A DNA stretch of 6,999 bases from Deltaproteobacteria bacterium (GCA_019309605.1 JAFDFW010000293.1:1-6999); one strand, 5' to 3'; positions 1 to 6,919 are shown, numbered from the stretch's first letter. The notes: generated from the letters alone by a model not told the origin. A program made the numbers and translations.

Positions 1-261
1 TTCCACAGATTTCAGCATCTCGGGAATAAAATGCTCTCGAATCTGAATCAGGGACGCTCGGCGCCCGCGGCGACGCACGATCAATTGCTCGCCATCCGGC
101 CGCACCAAATCGCCGGTGACGAGGTCATCTTCGAAGTCGTAGGTCGTTTCCGGGGCCGGCGCGTCCTGCGCCTGCGCCGCTGTCGACCAGATCGCAGGCG
201 CGGCCATTAGTGCAGCAAAAACAAGGGCTTGTGAAATGAACTTCGAAATAGGTTTTTCCAT
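1..261 (-). CDS. Secreted protein, GltF position, partial
   Basis: This is the first 87 codons of a gene running off the left edge; no stop is seen. Residues 1-31 form a signal peptide: K3 and K7, a hydrophobic core, and AQA|QD cleavage after A31. The mature start is acidic, with a compact motif YDFEDDLVTGDLVRPDGE (about 41-58). A strongly basic patch follows (RRRGRR, about 63-68), then a predicted helix (SLIQIREHFIPEMLKSVE). The ATG at 261 lies nine bases after the upstream stop, and AAGGA (268-272) overlaps that TAA stop, so translation is probably coupled. In M. xanthus the gene after gltE is gltF, so a GltF-like envelope component is a reasonable guess from synteny, but I cannot confirm it by sequence. 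No enzymatic domain is visible. Confidence 0.85.
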   Translation of the reverse strand, partial: MEKPISKFISQALVFAALMAAPAIWSTAAQAQDAPAPETTYDFEDDLVTGDLVRPDGEQLIVRRRGRRASLIQIREHFIPEMLKSVE

Positions 262-267
262 GATTCG

Positions 268-272
268 TCCTT
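268..272 (-). promoter_or_regulatory. Shine-Dalgarno overlapping the gltE stop
   Basis: AAGGA on the minus strand shares its two As with the TAA stop of the gltE-like gene and lies six bases before the ATG at 261. It supports that start and coupling between the two genes. Confidence 0.6.
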
Positions 273-1548
273 AACCCGTGACCTGCATGGCATCGACGGA
301 GATGTCGATGTTCTGCATGCGCCCGGGCCGACACTTGGGCGCACCGCTCTTCTTGCCCGACTTCTGAGCACAACGATTGCTTACGTCCTGCACGCTCGAA
401 CGGAATTCGGTTTGCTTCCCCGCGCGCTTCAGGAACTCGGTAAAGTAGAGCTTGGCCTTCTTCAGGTCGGTGACTGAGCCCGACATGTAGTCCTGGTAGA
501 GGACACCGAGGTTGAAGTATGCCTCGGCGCGCTTCCCATCGAGCTGCTTGGCCCGCTCGTACTGAGTTTCCGCCTCCGAGAAACGCTCGAGGCCGCGGAG
601 CGCCGTGCCGAGCCCGATGACCGCATCGTAGTTGTCCGGATCGAGCTCGACTGCACGAGCGAACGCCTTGCGGCCGTCCTCGTAGCCACGGAACGAGATC
701 GTGACCTCGCCGAAGTTCATCTGTGCCTCGAAGAGGTCTGGATCAAGCGTGATAGCCCTCTGGAAGAATCGAAGCGCGGAGATCACATCGCCCTTGTAGA
801 CCTTGATCAGGCCCCAGGTGTTGTAGATGGGCGCGTAGTCGGCATCGAGCATCTGCGCCTGTCGGCACACGACCTCCGCGAGATCGAGCTCAGCCGCGTT
901 GCCCTTGCGGCCGCGGTCGTAGTGCAGGAGCGCCATTTGATTGAAGGCCGACAGATAGTCGGACTCGATGGCCAGAGCGCGTCGAAGGTTCTTGAGCGCC
1001 TCTTCGCTCTGCCCCTGCGCCCGCTGCACGATCGCAAGGTTGGTGTACCCCGAGGTGCACTGGGGATCGTCTTTGATCGCCTGCTCGAACGCGGACTTCG
1101 CCTGGGCGGTGCGCCCGCTCTGAAGGTCACGGAGCCCGAGGCCTGCCCGTGCTTTGCAGAACTTCGAATCGACCTTGAGGGCCTCGTCGTAGTGCTTGTA
1201 GGCGCCGGAGTCGCCACAGCGCGAGAGCGCCAGACCCGCCATGTAGTGCGCCTCGGCAAAACTTCCGCCCTGCGCATCGGCGGCGCGCTCGAAGGATTTC
1301 TCCGACGCGCTGCACTTGGCCGAGGTCCAGCCACTCTTTTCGTTGGCCTGGAACTCGTCGAGGGCGGACTCCCACTTGCCGTGGGCCTTCTTGCTGACCG
1401 CATTGCCGTCCGCAGTGGTGATCGCTTCGCCACCCGCCGTACGCGCAACATCCGCAGATGGAGTGGTCGCCTTCTTGGAGCTCGTGCTCTCTCCGCCGCA
1501 GCCCACGATGAGCGCGATGGCAATGAACGCTACTTTATGATTTCGCAT
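271..1548 (-). CDS. gltE: GltE/AglT-like TPR lipoprotein
   Basis: This 425-residue lipoprotein is made almost entirely of TPRs. Residues 1-16 are a lipoprotein signal peptide with lipobox I-V-G-C, placing the lipidated cysteine at C17. Position +2 is Gly, not Asp, so by the E. coli Lol rule it should go to the outer membrane. A low-complexity Ser/Thr/Lys/Ala linker (18-55) precedes about eight TPRs at roughly 98-128, 131-163, 164-197, 198-236 (with an insertion), 238-271, 272-305, 306-339 and 340-375. A basic cysteine-containing tail follows (393-410). The ATG at 1548 shares a base with the upstream stop (TGATG) and is preceded by GGAGGAG five bases away. M. xanthus GltE/AglT is a TPR lipoprotein encoded next to GltD, matching this position and architecture. 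TPR lipoprotein is near certain; the GltE name is inferred from context and could be wrong for a diverged cluster. Confidence 0.92.
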   Translation of the reverse strand: MRNHKVAFIAIALIVGCGGESTSSKKATTPSADVARTAGGEAITTADGNAVSKKAHGKWESALDEFQANEKSGWTSAKCSASEKSFERAADAQGGSFAEAHYMAGLALSRCGDSGAYKHYDEALKVDSKFCKARAGLGLRDLQSGRTAQAKSAFEQAIKDDPQCTSGYTNLAIVQRAQGQSEEALKNLRRALAIESDYLSAFNQMALLHYDRGRKGNAAELDLAEVVCRQAQMLDADYAPIYNTWGLIKVYKGDVISALRFFQRAITLDPDLFEAQMNFGEVTISFRGYEDGRKAFARAVELDPDNYDAVIGLGTALRGLERFSEAETQYERAKQLDGKRAEAYFNLGVLYQDYMSGSVTDLKKAKLYFTEFLKRAGKQTEFRSSVQDVSNRCAQKSGKKSGAPKCRPGRMQNIDISVDAMQVTG

Positions 1549-2981
1549 CAGGGCTCCTCCCTATTGGCGACGGCATCTTTCGTATTCAGCCTTTGCTGAT
1601 TGATCGCGCCGAGGTCCACCGCACCGGGGTCACCGACCGTGGCCTTGACGTAGTTGGGCTCCCCTCGAAGCTCAGCCGCAACCGGGTACTTTCTCGGGTT
1701 GAGCCCGTTGAGCTCCTGCTCGCAGGAGCGCGACCACTTGTTGAACCAGCGAACCTGAGTCGCGGTCTTCAGGCAGAACTCGAACTTGTCGATCGCTTGC
1801 CGCTGCAGCGGCTCGGACACGTCGTCCAAGGCACCCACGTAGATGTCGAACAAGCCCGGATCCTTTTCGATTTCTTTCGGGATCGGCGCGTCGCGGAACT
1901 CGTCCACGAAGCTTCGGTACATCTCGCCAGTGCGCGAAGCGGCAGCGATCTGCCACGGCGCCGACTTCATCTGAATACCGTCTGCGGTGACCGTCATCTT
2001 GGCGACCTTCGCGTAATCGGCTTCAGCCGCCCGAAGCACGGCCTGCTTGCGCTGCACCCACTTCTTGAACTCCGTGTCGGACCACTTTTTCACGCGAGCC
2101 ATGCTCTTGCCGCCGCGATACTGCGGGAACGCGACCTTCTGGAAGTCGGCAAACTTGTACTCCGACAGGTAGAACTGCGACTCGGCCGCGCTGTCCAACG
2201 CCTGGCGAATGTACAGAACCTTGTTCTCCTTCGACGTGTCCTTGAGCCCGCGGATTCGCTTGGGTGCGCCCGCGGTCCAACCCTTCACGGCGGCCAGGAA
2301 GTGCTTCTTGGCCTCGCTCTTCTTGTTGAGCTCCCAAAACGCGCGCCCGATGGCTGTGTTTGCCTGGATCAACTGATGCGGCATCCCGACCTTGCCGTAC
2401 TTCTTCAGGTAGTCGCGATAGTGCGAGATGACCTGGAACCACCGCTGCTGCCGCTCGTAGATCGAGCCGATGGAGAACATGACCTGCGAGGTCTGCCGCG
2501 GAAGCTTTCGCCGGTAGCTGCGGGCAAACAGGTCCGCGTCCTCCATGGCCGCCTTGTCGTCGCCGAGACCGATGCGGAAGAACGTCGCCTGCTCCAAGCC
2601 TTCGATGGCATTCGGACAAACACCGTTCTCCTTGTCCTCGGCGGTACATCGCTTGCCGTCCTCTCCGGGGAACTTCCGGGCAAACTGCTCATAATACTTC
2701 GCCGCTTGCTCGTAGTATGCGAGCGCCTGGAAGTTCTGCCCGATGAGGTAGACCGCCTTCTTGGAGAGCTTGCTCTCCGGGAATCGCTCGATCATGACCG
2801 TGCGAACCTGGATGGCCCGACCGAGCAAATGCGCAGCCTCGAAGTTGATCGCCGCGTTGTAGAGCATCTCGTCCATCTCGCCGCACTCCTCGTGGCGCCG
2901 GAAGATGCGGACGTACGTCGCAGCGGCTTTCTTGAACTGCTGGGTCTTCTTTACGGCGGACCTGGCACTGCAAGTTGCCAA
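1548..2981 (-). CDS. gltD: GltD/AgmU-like protein, C-terminal part
   Basis: This ORF supplies the C-terminal third of the GltD-like protein in the +1 frame. The first possible start is a TTG at 2981 with no Shine-Dalgarno and no signal peptide after it, so it is unlikely to be an independent gene. Authentic sequence begins at about residue 14 of this ORF. TPR-like helices run at about 14-30, 37-70, 73-105, 126-158, 165-195 and 204-235. Cysteines occur at 33, 112, 122, 403 and 420. The last 120 residues form a separate region with FDIYVGALDDVSEPL, two cysteines, and a Pro/Tyr-containing tail NPRKYPVAAEL. It ends in TGATG, sharing its last base with the ATG of the downstream lipoprotein gene. 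Without its N-terminal half this fragment would lack an export signal. Confidence 0.8.
   Translation of the reverse strand: MATCSARSAVKKTQQFKKAAATYVRIFRRHEECGEMDEMLYNAAINFEAAHLLGRAIQVRTVMIERFPESKLSKKAVYLIGQNFQALAYYEQAAKYYEQFARKFPGEDGKRCTAEDKENGVCPNAIEGLEQATFFRIGLGDDKAAMEDADLFARSYRRKLPRQTSQVMFSIGSIYERQQRWFQVISHYRDYLKKYGKVGMPHQLIQANTAIGRAFWELNKKSEAKKHFLAAVKGWTAGAPKRIRGLKDTSKENKVLYIRQALDSAAESQFYLSEYKFADFQKVAFPQYRGGKSMARVKKWSDTEFKKWVQRKQAVLRAAEADYAKVAKMTVTADGIQMKSAPWQIAAASRTGEMYRSFVDEFRDAPIPKEIEKDPGLFDIYVGALDDVSEPLQRQAIDKFEFCLKTATQVRWFNKWSRSCEQELNGLNPRKYPVAAELRGEPNYVKATVGDPGAVDLGAINQQRLNTKDAVANREEP
1554..1560 (-). promoter_or_regulatory. Shine-Dalgarno of the gltE-like gene
   Basis: GGAGGAG on the minus strand inside the last codons of the gltD-like gene, five bases before the ATG at 1548. 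Its strength and the TGATG overlap suggest efficient reinitiation of the lipoprotein gene. Confidence 0.75.
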
Positions 2982-5148
2982 GCGACCCGCACAAATCCGG
3001 GTGCTCGTCGGCTAGCTGCTCGGTGCCGCAGAACGACGCCGACATCGGGTCGATCGAAGCGCTCAGCTCGTGAACGCAAGCGACGCGCGGCTCCGCGATC
3101 TGCGTGCCGAGCACGTTGAGGCAGTCGAGATAGAGGTTCGCAGCGTATTCGGCGAGCTCGCTGTCCTTGTGATTGAACGCGATGTCCCGGAAGAGCACGG
3201 CGGCCTCTTCGAAGCGATTGGCTTCATAGTAGATGCGGGCGCGGCGATATTTAATCGTCGACAGGTCTTCCGCCTTATCGACGTAACACAGGTACCGATT
3301 GAACGCCTCGAGCATGCCGTCCTGAAGGGGCGTGAGCTTCTTCGGTGCGAGCTTGCTCTTCGGCGCGGCCTTCGCGTTCTTCGCGGCCTTCTGATCGCTC
3401 TTGCTGACGAACTTCGTCTCGGTCTCGCGGGGCACGTACTGCTGCTGGTAGAGGTTGTTGTAGCAAAGCACCGCGGCGTACGCGGCATCGCTCGTGTACT
3501 CACCCTGCGAGTTTTGCTCGACGACATTGTCGAACGCCGGTCCGCACTGGGCCCACTCTTCCATTTTCCAAAGCAGCTCGGCGTAGAAGTACGAAAGCTT
3601 GTACTTCGTCGGCCAGTCGCGCTTGTCGATGTTCGGGAACTTCATCTGCTCCATCTCGGAGAACTCTTTGAGCAGCGTCCTGTAGAGCACGGCGGCCTGC
3701 GACATGGTCTTCTTGTTCTTCGTGCCGGGAGAGGTATCGGTGCCGACCGCTTCTCGGTGCCAAGAGGTCCCCAGCCAGAGCATCGTGGTCGCCGTCTCCA
3801 CCTTGCACTCTTCGAGCTTGTCGGCGGGCTTGCCGCCCTTCTTGTAGTTTCGATAGACGTCGACGAGACGTTTCAGCTCGATGATCTGATCCTGTTTGGG
3901 CCGCGACGAAATCACCGCACTGGTGACCTTAGTCTGCCAATCGCACAGCGAGATACTGCGCGGCGCGTCGGCCATGAGCTTGTGGTAAACCGTGATCGCC
4001 TGAGACCACTGCCCGGTGTCGTAGTAGAGCTCCGCGAGGTTCTCGAGCATCTCGTGAGCCTCGGCGTCGCTCTTGGAATACCGCCGGAAGAAATCGAGGG
4101 CCTTGCCCGGCGAGCCGTAGTGCGAATACGGCAACACGAGCTCTTTGCGGGCCTGACGCGCGAGGTTCTTTGCGTCATTCGCGTACTTGTTATTGCGGGC
4201 GAATTCGAGGATGTCGACGAAGCCCTGCAGAGATTGCCGATAGCGCTCGCGATTGTATTCGACCCAGGCGACCTTGTAGAGCGCGTAGCCGTACACCGAG
4301 TTTCGCTTCGGCGGGAATTCGAGCACCTTGCGATAGAACTTCGCTGCGGTGTCCATGTCGCTGTCGTTGAAGTAGTACTCTGCGAACGACAAGTAGGCGT
4401 TCGGCACGAAGCGGCTCCTTGGATGGTCCTTGATCAGTCGTCGGTAGACCGAGCGGGCTTTCTCGAACTGGTCGAGCTCCTGGAGCGCAAACGCCAGCGA
4501 GAACAAGACCTCGTCCATCCGCTGGAAGTTTGGATGGTCGCGAACAAGCGTGGCGTAGGTGCGAATGCTGTCCTCGCGGATCTTGTCGAGGTCGGCCTGG
4601 GCCGCCTTCTGACCGTCACGCGCTTTTTTGCAAAGGGCTTTGTCTTTATCCCGCGTGCAGGCCTCGTAGATCGGGTCGTCGAACGAACGAACCTTGGCGT
4701 TCTTCGCGATCTGCATCTCGAACTGCGTCTCGGCGAGACGTAATAGGACCTCGGGCCGGCGTGGGTCATCGTCCGCGCTGTTCTTGACGAGCCGCTGAAG
4801 GATGGCGATCTCCCGCTCGAGCAGATTCTCAGCCCTGGCGCGCGTCTGCTCCCGCCCAAGCCGCGTGCTCAGGTCGATCTCGAGCGAAGGGCCGGTCGGA
4901 CCCTGCTTCTTGGCCTTCTTCGGCGTGGCGGCTTTCATCCGCGAGACCGGCGCGCTGCCGCCCTCCTTAGCTGCTTCCTTCCGTGCTCCGGCCGGGCACG
5001 CCACGATCGCTCGCTCCGTGCTCTCCGGAATGCACATCGGGGCCGTGCTCATCGGCGCTTGCTCGGCCGCGGCCTCGCCCCCCATTACCACCGCGAGCAA
5101 CCCGCAAAGGAAGCTCGCCGCGTACTTCGATTTGTTTAGCGCGTGCAT
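2689..5148 (-). CDS. gltD: GltD/AgmU-like protein, N-terminal part
   Basis: This 819-codon ORF carries the N-terminal two thirds of the GltD-like protein. Residues 1-28 are a Sec signal peptide with AAA|EQ cleavage, so the product is periplasmic. A Lys/Ala-rich basic linker spans about 56-82. TPR-type helical pairs include about 133-150, 212-243, 248-279, 286-316, 365-396 and 634-665. A second Lys/Ala-rich insert lies at about 582-605. Closely spaced cysteines (39/51, 164/173, 720/728) suggest disulfides. Genuine sequence ends near residue 735. Residues after that are rich in Arg, Gly and His, lack repeat character and read as out-of-frame translation up to the stop at 2689. The ATG at 5148 overlaps the end of the upstream gene by 13 bases and is preceded by AGGTGA seven bases away, which suggests coupled translation. 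Confidence 0.85.
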   Translation of the reverse strand: MHALNKSKYAASFLCGLLAVVMGGEAAAEQAPMSTAPMCIPESTERAIVACPAGARKEAAKEGGSAPVSRMKAATPKKAKKQGPTGPSLEIDLSTRLGREQTRARAENLLEREIAILQRLVKNSADDDPRRPEVLLRLAETQFEMQIAKNAKVRSFDDPIYEACTRDKDKALCKKARDGQKAAQADLDKIREDSIRTYATLVRDHPNFQRMDEVLFSLAFALQELDQFEKARSVYRRLIKDHPRSRFVPNAYLSFAEYYFNDSDMDTAAKFYRKVLEFPPKRNSVYGYALYKVAWVEYNRERYRQSLQGFVDILEFARNNKYANDAKNLARQARKELVLPYSHYGSPGKALDFFRRYSKSDAEAHEMLENLAELYYDTGQWSQAITVYHKLMADAPRSISLCDWQTKVTSAVISSRPKQDQIIELKRLVDVYRNYKKGGKPADKLEECKVETATTMLWLGTSWHREAVGTDTSPGTKNKKTMSQAAVLYRTLLKEFSEMEQMKFPNIDKRDWPTKYKLSYFYAELLWKMEEWAQCGPAFDNVVEQNSQGEYTSDAAYAAVLCYNNLYQQQYVPRETETKFVSKSDQKAAKNAKAAPKSKLAPKKLTPLQDGMLEAFNRYLCYVDKAEDLSTIKYRRARIYYEANRFEEAAVLFRDIAFNHKDSELAEYAANLYLDCLNVLGTQIAEPRVACVHELSASIDPMSASFCGTEQLADEHPDLCGSLGNLQCQVRRKEDPAVQESRCDVRPHLPAPRGVRRDGRDALQRGDQLRGCAFARSGHPGSHGHDRAIPGEQALQEGGLPHRAELPGARILRASGEVL
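2936..3014 (-). other. Frameshift site in the gltD-like gene
   Basis: The interval in which the reading frame must change. The downstream frame is closed on its upstream side by a TAG at 3012-3014. The upstream frame loses TPR character after the codons for CQVRRKE at about 2947. One surplus base restores the frame. Removing one G from the plus-strand GGG run at 2942-2944 would give RRKEDQQFKK; removing one A from the minus-strand AAA at about 2950-2952 would give RRKKTQQFKK. No stop-codon-containing slippery site of the prfB type is present, so a programmed +1 shift is not supported. Confidence 0.8.
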
Positions 5149-6770
5149 AGGTTAGTCACCTGTTGTCGATAGAACCCGAGCTCATCTCGCCACCACTCCC
5201 CATTGAACGGCCAGAGCTGATGTTCTTCGTCCACGTTCACATCGCCGCCCTTCGATTTCTTGGCGAGCGACATCTGCTGCTGGAGTTCCTGATCGATTTG
5301 ACCGCGACGGAAGGTCGCGATCTCGAGCTCCACCGTGTCGACCTGATTGCTGAGGTCTCGAAGCTCACGAATCAGTCGCTGGTAGCGGCCGCGCGCGAGG
5401 TCACCGGCCTGGTCCACCGCGAACGCTCTCGCGAGCGAGACGTCTTCGAGAATCCTCTCACCCACCGGCGATCCCTGGAACTTCTCGCCCGACTTGCCGA
5501 GACGCGCCTCTTCTCCGTCGAGGATCGCCACGTACTCGAGATGCTGAAGCACCGTGCGGTCGCTCAACGCGGTAGCCACGATCGGACGAACGCGAGGCGA
5601 AAGGTCGGCTTGGTTGGCCCGAACCTTTTTCAGGAACTCGAAGAAGTCGGCGTTGTCTTGATGCTTTGCGAGCACCGCGTCGAGCTCCTGCTTCACCGGG
5701 TCGTAGCGGTCGTGGTAATTCGCCACCGTGGCCTCGGCATTGTCGACCTGACAGTTCACGAAAAACGTCACGGCCTTCAGCACGAGCGCCTCGGGATAGA
5801 ATGAATTCTCGAAATACGGCGAGTACAAGGTGTGCACGTTACCGAGCGCGCGGGAGTACTCGTCCGCGAGAAAGAACGCCCAGGACGACTCGAAAAGCGA
5901 ATCGAGCCAGTACTCGCTGGCCTGCTCGACCTTCGTCCATGACTCGACCGACTGGCCGAGAAGCGTGCCATCGATTTGACCGCCCTTCGCCTGATTCGCA
6001 GCCGTGTAGTAGACGCGAGCGAGAGAAATCCAAGCGAGGTTGCGCATGCGCCCCTCGTCCACGCCCTCGACGTCACCAGCATCGATGGCCTCGAGAATCG
6101 CACGGAACGATGCGATGGCCGGACGGGCCTTCCGCATGCGAATGAACGAAATGCCTTCGAAGAATTTCGCGTAGCTGTACTGGGCAGACTCCGGGTCGAC
6201 CTCTTGAAAGACATCGATGGCCTGACGGAACGACGCCTGCGCGTACAGGTGGCGTCCCATCAAGTAGAGCAGCTGGTTGTAGAGTCCCGGGTTCTTTTCC
6301 TTGAACTCCTCGAGCGCGCCGATACCGTACCGGCCGACTTTCTCGATGATCCCCGAGGACTCCGGAAGCTTCGACGCCAACAACCCCAGCCACTCGAGCG
6401 TCTCACCGAAGTTGAGATGTCCCGGCCCTTGCGCACTGATGTCGTCGAACACCGTGAGCGCGGACTGGTAGTAGCCCATCTGGTAGAGCGACTGGCCCAA
6501 CAGAAACTGTGCACGCTGGCGATTGCCACGACCGTCCTTCGACTTACCGGCGGCCACGCGTTCGAAGCCCATCGCGGCGGCGTCGAACTTCTTGCCCTCG
6601 AACGCGCTCAGCGCTTCGGCAAGCCGCTTCGACGGTTTGCCGAGCTTGACGGGTGCGCGGCTCTGTCCGGTCTCTTCGAGACCAAAGCTCATGTCCTGTG
6701 CACTCGCCGACATGGACATCGCCAGGCCGCAGACCAACACAGGCACCGCCATAAAGCGGATCCCCTTCAT
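5136..6770 (-). CDS. gltC: GltC-like secreted TPR protein
   Basis: This 544-residue protein is predicted to be periplasmic and to act as a TPR scaffold in a Glt-type trans-envelope complex. Residues 1-24 form a Sec signal peptide: basic start (K2, R5), hydrophobic core, and a signal peptidase I site ASA|QD after A24. Helical TPR-like repeats are visible at about 47-75, 84-115, 163-193, 197-228, 289-320 and 325-355. A long charged helical stretch follows at about 436-505, likely coiled coil. The end holds an aromatic motif, WPFNGEWWRDELGFY (520-534), which looks like a conserved family signature. The ATG at 6770 is favoured by AAGGAG seven bases upstream and by the signal peptide. It is the first gene of the operon and its end overlaps the next start by 13 bases. 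Export and TPR content are well supported. The GltC assignment rests on recalled features (signal peptide, TPRs, C-terminal motif) and the GltD/E-like neighbours. It could be another TPR scaffold of the same cluster. Confidence 0.9.
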   Translation of the reverse strand: MKGIRFMAVPVLVCGLAMSMSASAQDMSFGLEETGQSRAPVKLGKPSKRLAEALSAFEGKKFDAAAMGFERVAAGKSKDGRGNRQRAQFLLGQSLYQMGYYQSALTVFDDISAQGPGHLNFGETLEWLGLLASKLPESSGIIEKVGRYGIGALEEFKEKNPGLYNQLLYLMGRHLYAQASFRQAIDVFQEVDPESAQYSYAKFFEGISFIRMRKARPAIASFRAILEAIDAGDVEGVDEGRMRNLAWISLARVYYTAANQAKGGQIDGTLLGQSVESWTKVEQASEYWLDSLFESSWAFFLADEYSRALGNVHTLYSPYFENSFYPEALVLKAVTFFVNCQVDNAEATVANYHDRYDPVKQELDAVLAKHQDNADFFEFLKKVRANQADLSPRVRPIVATALSDRTVLQHLEYVAILDGEEARLGKSGEKFQGSPVGERILEDVSLARAFAVDQAGDLARGRYQRLIRELRDLSNQVDTVELEIATFRRGQIDQELQQQMSLAKKSKGGDVNVDEEHQLWPFNGEWWRDELGFYRQQVTNLCTR

Positions 6771-6776
6771 AAAGCG

Positions 6777-6782
6777 CTCCTT
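6777..6782 (-). promoter_or_regulatory. Shine-Dalgarno of the gltC-like gene
   Basis: AAGGAG on the minus strand, seven bases before the ATG at 6770. It is well matched and well spaced, and it fixes the start of the first operon gene. Confidence 0.8.
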
Positions 6783-6792
6783 CGTGCGGAAG

Positions 6793-6806
6793 CTTGGTTT
6801 TCCAAG
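6793..6806. repeat. Small hairpin upstream of the first ribosome site
   Basis: CTTGG-TTTT-CCAAG: 5-base arms and a 4-base loop, starting 10 bases upstream of the Shine-Dalgarno of the gltC-like gene. It may modestly affect mRNA structure near the ribosome site. It is short enough to arise by chance. Confidence 0.3.
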
Positions 6807-6826
6807 TTCCCCTGACCCCCAAAATT

Positions 6827-6857
6827 CGAGCGAAACCGACCCCTTCCGGCTCGCTCG
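6827..6857. repeat. Inverted repeat in the leader
   Basis: CGAGCGA (6827-6833) and TCGCTCG (6851-6857) are perfect 7-base inverted arms around a 17-base loop. It lies between the candidate promoter and the first gene. It could be an operator-type site or an mRNA hairpin. There is no T-run, so an intrinsic terminator is unlikely. Confidence 0.45.
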
Positions 6858-6889
6858 CGTACATCATTTTGACGGGCTGACTGCAATTG

Positions 6890-6919
6890 ATACTGGAAAC
6901 CTGCTCATGAACCTGACAA
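6890..6919 (-). promoter_or_regulatory. Weak candidate sigma70 promoter
   Basis: On the minus strand, TTGTCA (6914-6919, five of six matches to the -35 box) is followed after 18 bases by CAGTAT (6890-6895), which keeps the A and T at positions 2 and 6 of the -10 box but is otherwise poor. It would give a leader of about 110 bases before the first gene. This is inspection only; the true promoter may lie elsewhere, including beyond the right edge. Confidence 0.25.

Larger units (their letters stand above)
1548..5148 (-). pseudogene. gltD: GltD/AgmU-like TPR protein, frameshifted
   Basis: Read as one gene with a single +1 frame correction near 2942-2960, this encodes about 1,199 residues (735 from the first frame, 464 from the second). 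That is close to the roughly 1,200 residues I recall for M. xanthus GltD/AgmU, a periplasmic TPR protein of the gliding machinery. The joined product has a signal peptide (1-28), a Lys/Ala-rich linker, TPR-like repeats along most of its length, several cysteine pairs and a distinct C-terminal domain. The repeat pattern continues smoothly across the join: the first frame ends usefully at CQVRRKE and the second resumes at QQFKKAAATYVRIF. The gene sits between GltC-like and GltE-like genes and overlaps both, as expected of one intact cistron. The defect may be a sequencing or assembly error rather than a true mutation; I lean to error or a very recent mutation, because both halves remain otherwise open and well formed. 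Confidence 0.75.

Noticed and set aside
125..373. Minus-strand open frame across the end of the gltE-like gene and the start of the partial gene
   Set aside because: Overlaps two better supported coding regions in another frame. Its product is low-complexity His/Arg/Cys sequence.
2979..2981. TTG as an independent start for the C-terminal gltD part
   Set aside because: No Shine-Dalgarno, no signal peptide, and the first dozen residues do not fit the TPR pattern. It is better explained as a frameshifted continuation.
1593..3119. Long plus-strand open frame (508 codons) opposite the gltD-like gene
   Set aside because: It lies wholly antisense to convincing TPR coding sequence. Its product is rich in Leu, Arg, Val and His, as expected of a mirror frame in GC-rich DNA, with no domain or ribosome site.
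3070..4743. Long plus-strand open frame (557 codons)
   Set aside because: Antisense shadow of the N-terminal part of the gltD-like gene. No recognisable motif; composition is typical of a complementary frame.
5976..6815. Plus-strand open frame (279 codons) over the start of the gltC-like gene
   Set aside because: Opposes a gene with a clear signal peptide and a strong Shine-Dalgarno. No protein features of its own.
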